Below, piece after piece: positions 9,289 through 15,955 of a DNA stretch of 64,000 nucleotides (within the stretch, counting starts at the first letter, position 1; each line of letters opens with the position of its first letter). The notes under the pieces are model-generated. The model was not told the DNA's origin. It saw nothing but the letters and a program-made list of their open reading frames with translations, and did not search any database. The stretch covers positions 118,008 to 182,007 of the forward strand of contig NZ_JAVDSH010000012.1 of assembly GCF_031455195.1 (NCBI RefSeq), in the 5' to 3' direction. The stretch is from Arthrobacter nitroguajacolicus_D. GTDB lineage: Bacteria; Actinomycetota; Actinomycetes; Actinomycetales; Micrococcaceae. Made by a program: the position numbers and the translations under genes.

Positions 9289-9720
9289 TTAGAAGAACCC
9301 GGGCAGATTGTCGTCATCCGTTTCCGAGAAGGCTGCTTCCTTCTCGTTGAGGTACTCATTCCAAGCTTCGGCATCCCAGATCTCTGCGCGGGTACCGGCT
9401 CCAATCACTGCCAGTTCCCGGCCAAGGCCGGCATACGTCCGGAGCGCCGGCGGAATCGTCACGCGCCCCTGCTTGTCAGGTACTTCGTCCGAGGCCCCAG
9501 ACAGAAAAACCCTGATGTAGTCGCGGGCCTGCTTGGAGGACAGTGGCGCCTCCCGCATCGACTCGTGAATACGCTCGAATTCTTTCTGGCTGAAGACGTA
9601 GATGCAGCGCTCCTGGCCCCTTGTGAGGACCAACCCCTCGGCAAGCTCTTCACGGAACTTGGCGGGAAGTATGATTCGGCCCTTTTCGTCGAGACGTGGA
9701 GAGTGAGTGCCCAAGAACAC
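9289..9720 (-). CDS. mraZ: transcriptional regulator MraZ
   Basis: MraZ is a ring-forming DNA-binding protein with two SpoVT/AbrB-like folds that binds direct repeats in front of its own operon. Both DXXXR boxes are seen: DEKGR near the N-terminus and DKQGR about 70 residues later. The family normally begins MF-GTHSPRLDEKGR, so I choose the GTG at 9718-9720 (143 residues). A GTG three codons upstream (9729) would add MGP, and neither has an ideally spaced ribosome site. It leads the mraZ-rsmH-ftsL-ftsI-mur transcript, 166 nt before rsmH, and its predicted binding repeats lie at 9786-9810. Confidence 0.95.
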   Translation of the reverse strand: MFLGTHSPRLDEKGRIILPAKFREELAEGLVLTRGQERCIYVFSQKEFERIHESMREAPLSSKQARDYIRVFLSGASDEVPDKQGRVTIPPALRTYAGLGRELAVIGAGTRAEIWDAEAWNEYLNEKEAAFSETDDDNLPGFF

Positions 9721-9785
9721 TGGCCCCACCGCCCCTCAGTCAAGGTGCCCGCACATGCCCAACACTGCCACTACCCTCTTATGTT

Positions 9786-9817
9786 CTCCACTTTACTCCA
9801 CAACGCCCCACAGTCAA
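9786..9817 (-). promoter_or_regulatory. promoter of the mraZ operon with MraZ box
   Basis: On the minus strand TTGACT (9817-9812), a 16-nt spacer and TAAAGT (9795-9790) look like a sigma-70-type promoter about 70 nt before mraZ. Over it lie three 5-mers in exact 10-bp phase: TGGGG (9810-9806), TGGAG (9800-9796) and TGGAG (9790-9786). A fourth TGGAG (9839-9835) is off phase. MraZ proteins are known to bind TGG-type 5-mers separated by 5 bp, so I read this as an autoregulatory MraZ box. Confidence 0.75.
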
Positions 9818-10093
9818 CGCACGTTGGGACGTTTCTCCACCACTTTGAGATTCGGTCGGCCAATATTCCCGCGGATTTCCAGGGAGGGAGCACAGTGGAG
9901 GGCTGTGGGAGGTCCTTCTTAGGTGGGGTCCGGCGCGGAGGCTTACAAGCTGACCCAACGGCGGCAACAGCCCGGATTAGTGGGCCGGGTGGCGGAAAGT
10001 GGAGTGCTTCGGCTCGCGGCAGGGAGCACCCTTAAAGGACCTAAGAATATGCACGCCGGATGAGGGCGCCAGGGAACTGTGGATAAACGCGAA
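9818..10093. other. non-coding stretch upstream of the mraZ promoter
   Basis: The gap between mraZ and the DUF3040 gene is over 450 bases. Apart from the MraZ box and promoter on its left and the terminator at 10096-10114, I see no reading frame with a ribosome site and family resemblance, no RNA gene and no repeat. It may hold further control sites for the mraZ operon. Confidence 0.4.
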
Positions 10094-10114
10094 AAGACCC
10101 GCAATGCGGGCCTT
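10094..10114 (-). terminator. terminator after the DUF3040 gene
   Basis: Read on the minus strand, the hairpin CCCGC-ATT-GCGGG is followed by TCTTTTC. It lies about 80 nt after the stop of the DUF3040 gene and separates that gene from the mraZ operon. Confidence 0.6.
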
Positions 10115-10194
10115 TCGTTATCCCCGGCGGTAGTCAGGGAATGCTTGCTTCAGTTCCTGTCCGGTGATGTCGGCTGCCGAACGGGAACAGGAGG

Positions 10195-10563
10195 TCAGTT
10201 GTCGTCGCGGCGGCGTTCGTCCCAGCGTTCTTCGAGGCTGCTCATGAACGTGCTCTTGGGCTTGGCCTTTCCTGGCTTGGCCTTGCCGCCTTTACCGAAG
10301 GCCGAGCCACGCAACGTGGCGAAATAGACCCCGGCACCCATGACGACAAACCCGAGCACGCCTATGGGAATCGCTTGGATGGACACACCCACCAGCAGGA
10401 GGAGGATGCCTGCGATAGCGCCGAGCACACCGATAATCACATGCCGGGTGGACCAGCTGCGTATGGGATCCGAGCCCATTGTGTTGGCAAACTTCGGATC
10501 GTCCTCATGAAGTTGCTTCTCCAGTTGCTCAAGCAGCTTCTGTTCGTGCTCCGAGAGGGGCAT
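10195..10563 (-). CDS. DUF3040 small membrane protein
   Basis: The protein has 122 residues. A charged amphipathic head (MPLSEHEQKLLEQLEKQL, typical of DUF3040) is followed by two membrane helices at about 42-60 and 64-82, then a Gly/Lys-rich basic tail. The start is well marked by AAAGGAGG seven bases before ATG. DUF3040 genes commonly sit near the mraZ cluster in actinobacteria (the Rv2169c position as I recall). Function is unknown; a role tied to growth or division is only suggested by neighbourhood. It has its own terminator on the left, so it is probably transcribed alone. Confidence 0.85.
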   Translation of the reverse strand: MPLSEHEQKLLEQLEKQLHEDDPKFANTMGSDPIRSWSTRHVIIGVLGAIAGILLLLVGVSIQAIPIGVLGFVVMGAGVYFATLRGSAFGKGGKAKPGKAKPKSTFMSSLEERWDERRRDDN

Positions 10564-10786
10564 CGCGACCTCCTTTAGTCAGCCAGCGTCTGGACATAAC
10601 GCGTCCTGTGCGTCTGTTACCAAAACGATCGGACCAAGGGAATCGTTCCCAAAATACTCTCTGGGTTCAGCGGGCATTCAGGGACCGACTGTTGAGGAAA
10701 CAGTTTGTCCAGACGATCTAAATCTCTGTAATAAATAGGATAGTTTGTCGGAGGCCGATCTGAAAGACACGCAGTCGTCCGCAAAG

Positions 10787-10800
10787 CGCCCTCCCGGGCG
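10787..10800 (-). terminator. possible weak terminator after dinB
   Basis: The hairpin CGCCC-GGGA-GGGCG starts directly after the dinB stop on the minus strand and is followed by CTTTG, without a real U tract. The remaining gap to 10564 shows only a short inverted repeat, CTGTT-N5-AACAG at 10689-10703, of unknown meaning. Confidence 0.3.
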
Positions 10801-12087
10801 TCAGCTCCCGGGCTGAGGCTTACCGGGTTCCAAAAGCCGGGCAGGCAGCAAGGTCCTGGAGCCAAAGCGCTCGGACACGCGGTCCAGGGCCTGCTCCGCG
10901 GCACGCCAATTGTCGTCCCTGCGATCAAGGCTCAACTGCATGGATGTTTGCCCGGCCGGCTCCAATTGCTCAGCCCGAACCCCCACCAGGCGGACATTCA
11001 TGGATCGCGGTCCCAAAGACTCCATGAGCTGCACCGCCACCTGGTAGATCAACTGGGCACTGTCCACGGGAGTCTGCACAGTCCGGCTCCGCGAAACAGT
11101 GGAGAAATCGGAGTAGCGGAGCTTAAGGGCGATTGTCCTCGCGAGCATGCCGGAACTGCGAAGGCGGGAAGCGGTCCTATGCGACAACCGCAGCAGCTCC
11201 CGGTGCAGCAAGGCGTTGTCTCCCGTGTCTTGGGCAAACGTTTCCTCAGCACCAATGCTCTTTTCGAGCCGGGTAGGGGTCACCGGCCTGGGGTCTATTC
11301 CCATGGACAGGCGGTGGACGTGCTCGCCACTTGCTCCGAGCACCTTCTTGAGGGATGCGAGTGGCGTCGCGGCCACGTCGGCAACGGTGCGGATACCCAG
11401 GCGGGCCAGGACTTCTCCGGTCTTTCCACCAACCCCCCACAACGCATTGACAGGCAAGCTGTGCAGGTAGGGAACAGTGTCATCGGCGTCGATTTGAAGG
11501 ATGCCATCCGGCTTGCAGCGCGTTGATGCGATCTTGGCCACAAACTTGGACGCTGCAATGCCCACAGAGGCGGTGATGCCGAGCTCCGATTGGACCCTCC
11601 GGCGGATGAGGTGACCGATCTCCAGCGGCGATCCCAACCGCCGGATGGCGCCACCCACGTCAAGGAAGGCCTCGTCTACGCTCAGGGGTTCCACGAGGTC
11701 GGTGATCGAGGCGAAAATCTCCATCAACTGTTCCGAGACCTCGTAGTAGGCCTTATGCCGGGGATTGATGATGACTGCCGCCGGGCACCGCCTCATGGCA
11801 ATGGACATGGGCATCGCCGATTTCACGCCTGTTGCCCGGGCCTCGTACGACGCGGACAGGACCACTGAGCGCTCAGCCGGGAAACCCACTATCACCGGCT
11901 TGCCGCGAAGCTCGGGGCGGCTGCGAAGTTCCACCGAGACAAAAAAGGCATCCATGTCCACATGAAGTATGCTGGTTCGCCTCAGTTCCCGCAGGGCATC
12001 TCCAGCGCTGCGGGCGGATCCGTTGGGGGCACCTTGGGTGCCACCGAATGCTTCCTGCCTCACACCGGCAATACTATGCCCGGCCAC
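10801..12087 (-). CDS. dinB: DNA polymerase IV (Y family)
   Basis: This error-prone translesion DNA polymerase has 428 residues. The Y-family catalytic motifs are present: HVDMDAFF at 42-49 with the first metal-binding Asp, and SVDEAFLD at 136-143 with the paired Asp and Glu. A helix-hairpin-helix-like region (VNALWGVGGKTGEVLARLG) and a little-finger domain follow. The GTG start at 12087 lacks a good ribosome site; the 40 residues before the first motif are poorly conserved, so the true start may be internal. I see no actinobacterial SOS box (TCGAAC-N4-GTTCGA type) upstream. It is divergent from the lipoprotein gene, with 48 nt between them. Confidence 0.93.
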   Translation of the reverse strand: MAGHSIAGVRQEAFGGTQGAPNGSARSAGDALRELRRTSILHVDMDAFFVSVELRSRPELRGKPVIVGFPAERSVVLSASYEARATGVKSAMPMSIAMRRCPAAVIINPRHKAYYEVSEQLMEIFASITDLVEPLSVDEAFLDVGGAIRRLGSPLEIGHLIRRRVQSELGITASVGIAASKFVAKIASTRCKPDGILQIDADDTVPYLHSLPVNALWGVGGKTGEVLARLGIRTVADVAATPLASLKKVLGASGEHVHRLSMGIDPRPVTPTRLEKSIGAEETFAQDTGDNALLHRELLRLSHRTASRLRSSGMLARTIALKLRYSDFSTVSRSRTVQTPVDSAQLIYQVAVQLMESLGPRSMNVRLVGVRAEQLEPAGQTSMQLSLDRRDDNWRAAEQALDRVSERFGSRTLLPARLLEPGKPQPGS

Positions 12088-12135
12088 TGACTAAACTGGA
12101 GGCACAATCCGGCTCAGCCCCAGGAAGGATACCCT

Positions 12136-12711
12136 GTGAAGCTCTTTGGAACTCCTCAATCGCGAGGGTTTGCCCTGCTCGCAGTAAGTGTCGCAGTGGC
12201 GGCCTCAGCCTGCACACCGTCGACCGGGGGTTCAGCAGCTCCGTCTCCAAGCGGCGCGGCCTCGACGTCGTCCCCTGCAACGTCAAGCGCTGCCGCGACT
12301 CCGTCCGGCTCCGCTGCCCCCTCAGCGACCGCTTCGACCGGGACAACCGCTCCCGTACCCGATGCAACTGCCACCGTGAATGCGCTGGTCCCCGGCTTCC
12401 CCCAGCAACTCATACCGGTCATGCCCAATACTTCGGTTCGCTCCAGCAGCGTGGACAAAAAAGATTCCCTGACCAACGTGGCACTGGTCGGAACGGTGAA
12501 AGCGCCCCCGGAAGGGGTGGTGGACTACTACAAGGCCTCTCTTGAAGCGCAAGGTTTCAAGCTGGTTCCTGGCCCCGAAGCAGTCGGCAACGTCACCTCG
12601 CTTGACTTCATCCGGGGCGACGGGGAGACCGTCAACGTATCCATCCGGCAGAAGGAGGGTGTTTCCACCTTCACCATTGGCGCCAACGTGGCGGCAGGAT
12701 CCGTCAAGTGA
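12136..12711 (+). CDS. putative lipoprotein of unknown function
   Basis: The protein has 191 residues, starting at GTG with AAGGA about eight bases upstream. A hydrophobic signal segment (about 10-24) ends in ASAC with Cys26, a plausible lipobox, followed by about 50 residues rich in Ser, Ala, Pro and Thr that would act as an extracytoplasmic tether. The C-terminal part (about 75-191) looks like a small folded domain (VVDYYKASLEAQGFKLV) that I do not recognise. Its stop overlaps the GTG of the polyprenyl synthase gene by 4 nt, so the two are cotranscribed and coupled, although no biochemical link is obvious. Confidence 0.75.
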   Translation: MKLFGTPQSRGFALLAVSVAVAASACTPSTGGSAAPSPSGAASTSSPATSSAAATPSGSAAPSATASTGTTAPVPDATATVNALVPGFPQQLIPVMPNTSVRSSSVDKKDSLTNVALVGTVKAPPEGVVDYYKASLEAQGFKLVPGPEAVGNVTSLDFIRGDGETVNVSIRQKEGVSTFTIGANVAAGSVK

Positions 12712-13802
12712 CGGTTTCCTCCCAGGTCTCCTCTGAACAAGCGGAATTCGTCAGTGCCGTTGCCGGGAAACTGAACGGCTTCCTTTCCGGGCAGCAGGAC
12801 CTCATGGCGGGTGTCTCTGCCGACGTCGCACCGCTCATCGGTTCCATTTCGCAGCTGGTCACTGGCGGCAAGCGCCTGAGGGCGCTGTTGTGCTACTGGG
12901 GTTGGCGGGGCGCGGGCGGCGGAGCCGGCGATCCTGACATCGTCACCGCCGGGTGCGCCCTTGAACTTTTCCAAGCCGCAGCGCTGATCCACGACGACAT
13001 CATCGACCGTTCGGATACGCGACGGGGCGGGCCCAGCGTACATAAGAGATTCAGCCAACTCCACGAGGCCCAAGGGTGGGCCCTGGACAGCGGGCGTTTC
13101 GGGGACGCCGCCGCCATCCTGACCGGCGATCTCTGCCTGTCCTTCAGTGAGGAGTCGTTCACCGGCATCGGGCCACGCGCGGCGTCCGGAACACCGGCAC
13201 GAAGCATCTTCAACGTCATGCGGGCAGAGGTGATGGCCGGCCAGTACCTTGACATCCTCGAAGAAGTGGCTGGACCAGTCCGCGACCGTGCGGGTTCCGT
13301 GGACCGGGCAAAGTCGATCATCCGATACAAGTCCGCGAAGTATTCCACCGAACATCCCCTCGCCCTGGGAGGGGCTTTGGCCGGCGCCCCCGCCGAACTT
13401 CTGAGGGCATACTCGGAGTTCTCCTTGCCGCTCGGCGAGGCATTCCAGATGCGGGATGACGTCCTGGGAGTTTTCGGCGATCCCGAAACCACTGGCAAGC
13501 CAGCTGGGGACGACCTCCGCGAAGGAAAAAGAACCGTCCTTGTGGGTTTCGCCATTAACCAGGCCAGCCCGGCCGAAGCCGATTACCTTGACCGCACTCT
13601 GGGCAATCCCGGCTTGGGGGCGGAAGAAGTGGAAGCGATCAGGCGCATCATTGTCCAAAGCGGCGCGCTGGAGGCCACTGAGGCGCTCATTGCCGAACTG
13701 AGTTCGCAGGCCTTCGCAGCCCTTGAGCGCTTGCCCCTGCAGGAAGTCCCTTTGACAGCGCTCAGCCGGCTTGCCGAAGCCGCCGTGAGCCGCGCGGCCT
13801 GA
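12708..13802 (+). CDS. polyprenyl (geranylgeranyl-type) diphosphate synthase
   Basis: This trans-isoprenyl diphosphate synthase condenses IPP onto allylic diphosphates, supplying precursors for carotenoids, quinones or lipid carriers. The protein has 364 residues. The first Asp-rich motif DDIID is at 96-100 with the following RRG at 105-107; the second is RDDVLGVFGD at 249-258; the GGKRLR substrate motif is near 53-58. It starts with GTG overlapping the lipoprotein gene. In M. tuberculosis idsA2 (Rv2173) lies in the same place relative to Rv2175c and pknL, so it is likely orthologous. Product chain length cannot be read from the sequence. A strong hairpin ends the transcript. Confidence 0.92.
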   Translation: MTVSSQVSSEQAEFVSAVAGKLNGFLSGQQDLMAGVSADVAPLIGSISQLVTGGKRLRALLCYWGWRGAGGGAGDPDIVTAGCALELFQAAALIHDDIIDRSDTRRGGPSVHKRFSQLHEAQGWALDSGRFGDAAAILTGDLCLSFSEESFTGIGPRAASGTPARSIFNVMRAEVMAGQYLDILEEVAGPVRDRAGSVDRAKSIIRYKSAKYSTEHPLALGGALAGAPAELLRAYSEFSLPLGEAFQMRDDVLGVFGDPETTGKPAGDDLREGKRTVLVGFAINQASPAEADYLDRTLGNPGLGAEEVEAIRRIIVQSGALEATEALIAELSSQAFAALERLPLQEVPLTALSRLAEAAVSRAA

Positions 13803-13851
13803 CCGCCGGCGCACCTTCCTGCCATACGGCAGCCGGCAGTAACACGACATG

Positions 13852-13889
13852 ACGCGTACGACGACGGTGGGAACCGTCGTCGTACGCGT
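13852..13889. terminator. bidirectional terminator, perfect 17-bp hairpin
   Basis: A perfect inverted repeat, 13852-13868 against 13873-13889, has a GGGA tetraloop. It lies midway between the convergent polyprenyl synthase and Rv2175c-like genes and can serve both. The T tract on either side is weak. Confidence 0.75.
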
Positions 13890-13923
13890 TTAAGTGTGTG
13901 TTACCCCCGAGGGGGCGCGGCCC

Positions 13924-14277
13924 CTACCAGGCCAGTGACTGGGCGCGGCGCCTGATCTCCGTCTTGCGGCCTTCCCGCAAGGCGTCGATGGGCCGTCCCC
14001 GCAACGACTCGTCGGGGGTGAAAAGCCAAACAATCAACTCTTCGTCCGTATATCCGGCGTCGCTGAGGACCGCGACCGTCCCCTTCAGGCTGTCAACGAC
14101 GTGACCGTCCTGAATAAACAGGGCCGGGATCGAACGGACATTACGTTCTCCCCGCCTGATGGCTACGAGGGCACGCTCATCCAAAAGTCCGTGGACCTTG
14201 GTGATGGAAACTTCCAGCAATTCGGCGACATCCGGCAAGGGCAGCCAGTCGGAAACAAGGCTTTCTACATTACTCAC
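13924..14277 (-). CDS. Rv2175c-family DNA-binding protein
   Basis: The protein has 117 residues. The N-terminal half is a MerR-like winged helix-turn-helix (WLPLPDVAELLEVSITKVHGLL); the C-terminal half (GYTDEELIVWLFTPDESLRGRPIDALREG) is the hallmark of the Rv2175c family. In M. tuberculosis Rv2175c binds DNA and is phosphorylated on its N-terminal tail by the kinase PknL encoded next to it. Here a PASTA kinase gene lies 1.7 kb away, separated by the LysM gene. The GTG start has no evident ribosome site and may be leaderless. The N-terminal tail is short, so whether the phosphorylation site is kept is unclear. Confidence 0.85.
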   Translation of the reverse strand: MSNVESLVSDWLPLPDVAELLEVSITKVHGLLDERALVAIRRGERNVRSIPALFIQDGHVVDSLKGTVAVLSDAGYTDEELIVWLFTPDESLRGRPIDALREGRKTEIRRRAQSLAW

Positions 14278-14460
14278 GGAACAAGGTTGCCACGCCGCCC
14301 CGCCCCTCGCCTAGCCGGAGCACGACGGCGGTGCGGGCCGATCGCCATGAAGTCGCCATTTCTGCCCTATAAATCGGTCAGCATAATCCATTACGCGTCG
14401 AATTGTTGTGCCGATGGAATAAGTATGAGAGATTCACACTGATCACTCTTGCACCATTGA

Positions 14461-14505
14461 TAACATCAGTAACATTGGTAACACTGACAACAGCGCTAAC
14501 AATCG
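14461..14505 (+). promoter_or_regulatory. five tandem 9-bp repeats, candidate MtrA-binding site
   Basis: Five consecutive 9-mers in exact phase share TAACA or CAACA at their start: TAACATCAG, TAACATTGG, TAACACTGA, CAACAGCGC and TAACAATCG. They lie 29-73 nt before the ATG of the LysM transglycosylase gene. Two of them form GTAAC-N4-GTAAC, the layout described for MtrA response-regulator sites in actinobacteria, whose targets include cell-wall hydrolases. The assignment is by resemblance only. Confidence 0.5.
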
Positions 14506-14533
14506 CCCCCGCTGTTGAGATGAGGACACTTTC

Positions 14534-15880
14534 ATGACGACGCCCCGCTCGCCGAAACGAACCATGAGCATGCCGGTCATTGCGGCAACCACGGCTGCGC
14601 TTCCCGCCGTGGTTTTGTCCTCTCTGGCCTTGGCGCAACCCTCCATGGCGACACCGGCTCCGCAGCCCCGCAAAATTCCGGCCACCCTTGCGGCGGCCAT
14701 GAAGGCCCAGGCCGTCAACACCGGCACGGTGATTCCTGCCCAGGCGGTCGCGGCTACGCTTCCCGCTGCCCTGCGCCCGATGGCGCCCTCGGTTCCGGAT
14801 ACCTACACGATCGTCCGCGGCGACACCATCAGTGCGATTGCGCGCCGCTTCAACCTGGACACCAACGCGGTGCTTGAACTGAACAAGCTCACTGCGACCA
14901 CGCTGATCTTCCCCGGTCAGACCATCAAGCTCACTGGGACGGCTTCCGCCGCACCCGCCCAGCCTTCGGCTCCGGCAGCACCCAGCACGCCGAGCACCCC
15001 GGGCAACGCCACTGTCTACACAGTGGTATCCGGAGACACCCTGGGCGCCATTGCCGCCAAGCACGGCGTGCCGCTGTCCAGCATCTTCAGCTGGAACAAC
15101 CTCAACGGCAGCTCCATCATCTACCCGGGCCAGAAAATCAAGGTCAGCGGCGGATCAGCGCCGACAGCACCGTCGGCCCCGGCAGCACCGACGCCGGCAC
15201 CAGTGACGAGCGCGGGTTCCTATGTGATCAAGGCCGGTGACACGCTCAGCTCCATCGCCTCGCGGCACGGTGTTTCCCTTGCCGCACTGATGAGTGCCAA
15301 CAACGTCACGGCCACCACCGTCATTTATCCCGGCCAGAAACTCACCATTCCCGGCGCGGGCAGCAGCCTCCAGCCCGCGGGCGAAACCAAGCCGCTGGTT
15401 CCCAGCACCTTCCTGGGTTTCACCTATCCGCCGGCAGTAGTCAGTTCCGCCAACGAAAACAAGGCACTCCTCAATGCCTCCCCGGTGCCGACCCGCGCCG
15501 AAATGAAGGGCATTGTGGCAGATACCGCCCGGCGAATGGGCGTCAGCCCGTCCTTGGCCTTGGCTTTCGCCGAACAGGAATCCGGCTTTGACCAGCGCGC
15601 TGTCTCCCCGGCGAACGCCATCGGCACCATGCAGGTCATCCCTTCCTCGGGCCAGTGGGCCTCCGACCTTGTAGGCCGGAAACTCAACCTCCTGGACCCG
15701 TACGACAACGCCACTGCCGGTGTCGCCATCATCCGGGCGCTCATTGCGACGAGCAAGGACCTGGACAACGCGATCGCTGGCTATTACCAGGGCCAGTACT
15801 CGGTGAGCAAATACGGAATGTACGACGACACCAAGCGCTACGTCGAGTCGATCAAGGCCCGCCAGCGCACCTTCGGCTAG
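14534..15880 (+). CDS. secreted lytic transglycosylase with three LysM domains
   Basis: The protein has 448 residues and likely cleaves peptidoglycan glycan strands outside the cell. A basic head and hydrophobic signal segment (about 13-37, ending near SMATPA) is followed by LysM modules at about 90-133, 161-204 and 229-272, joined by Ala/Pro/Ser/Thr linkers, and an SLT (goose-lysozyme-like) domain at about 325-440. The catalytic Glu is probably E349 in AEQESGF; the GTMQV segment supports the fold. AGGA sits eight bases before ATG. It stands alone, with 9-bp repeats upstream and a hairpin downstream, between an Rv2175c-like gene and a PASTA kinase, which fits a regulated wall-remodelling enzyme. 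Confidence 0.9.
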   Translation: MTTPRSPKRTMSMPVIAATTAALPAVVLSSLALAQPSMATPAPQPRKIPATLAAAMKAQAVNTGTVIPAQAVAATLPAALRPMAPSVPDTYTIVRGDTISAIARRFNLDTNAVLELNKLTATTLIFPGQTIKLTGTASAAPAQPSAPAAPSTPSTPGNATVYTVVSGDTLGAIAAKHGVPLSSIFSWNNLNGSSIIYPGQKIKVSGGSAPTAPSAPAAPTPAPVTSAGSYVIKAGDTLSSIASRHGVSLAALMSANNVTATTVIYPGQKLTIPGAGSSLQPAGETKPLVPSTFLGFTYPPAVVSSANENKALLNASPVPTRAEMKGIVADTARRMGVSPSLALAFAEQESGFDQRAVSPANAIGTMQVIPSSGQWASDLVGRKLNLLDPYDNATAGVAIIRALIATSKDLDNAIAGYYQGQYSVSKYGMYDDTKRYVESIKARQRTFG

Positions 15881-15897
15881 GTCTTGCACAGCACCTC

Positions 15898-15936
15898 GGA
15901 AGGGGCCCGCATCCTGCGTGGATTCGGGCCCCTTCC
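15898..15936 (+). terminator. terminator after the LysM transglycosylase gene
   Basis: A 12-bp GC-rich stem (15898-15909 against 15925-15936) with a 15-nt loop starts 17 nt after the stop. It has no long T tract. The kinase gene begins 20 nt further on. Confidence 0.6.
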
Positions 15937-15955
15937 CCGTCTCGTTTAGGATCGT

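Noticed and set aside
12528..13850. 440-codon minus-strand frame opposite the polyprenyl synthase gene
   Set aside because: Antisense shadow of a well-supported gene with both Asp-rich motifs.
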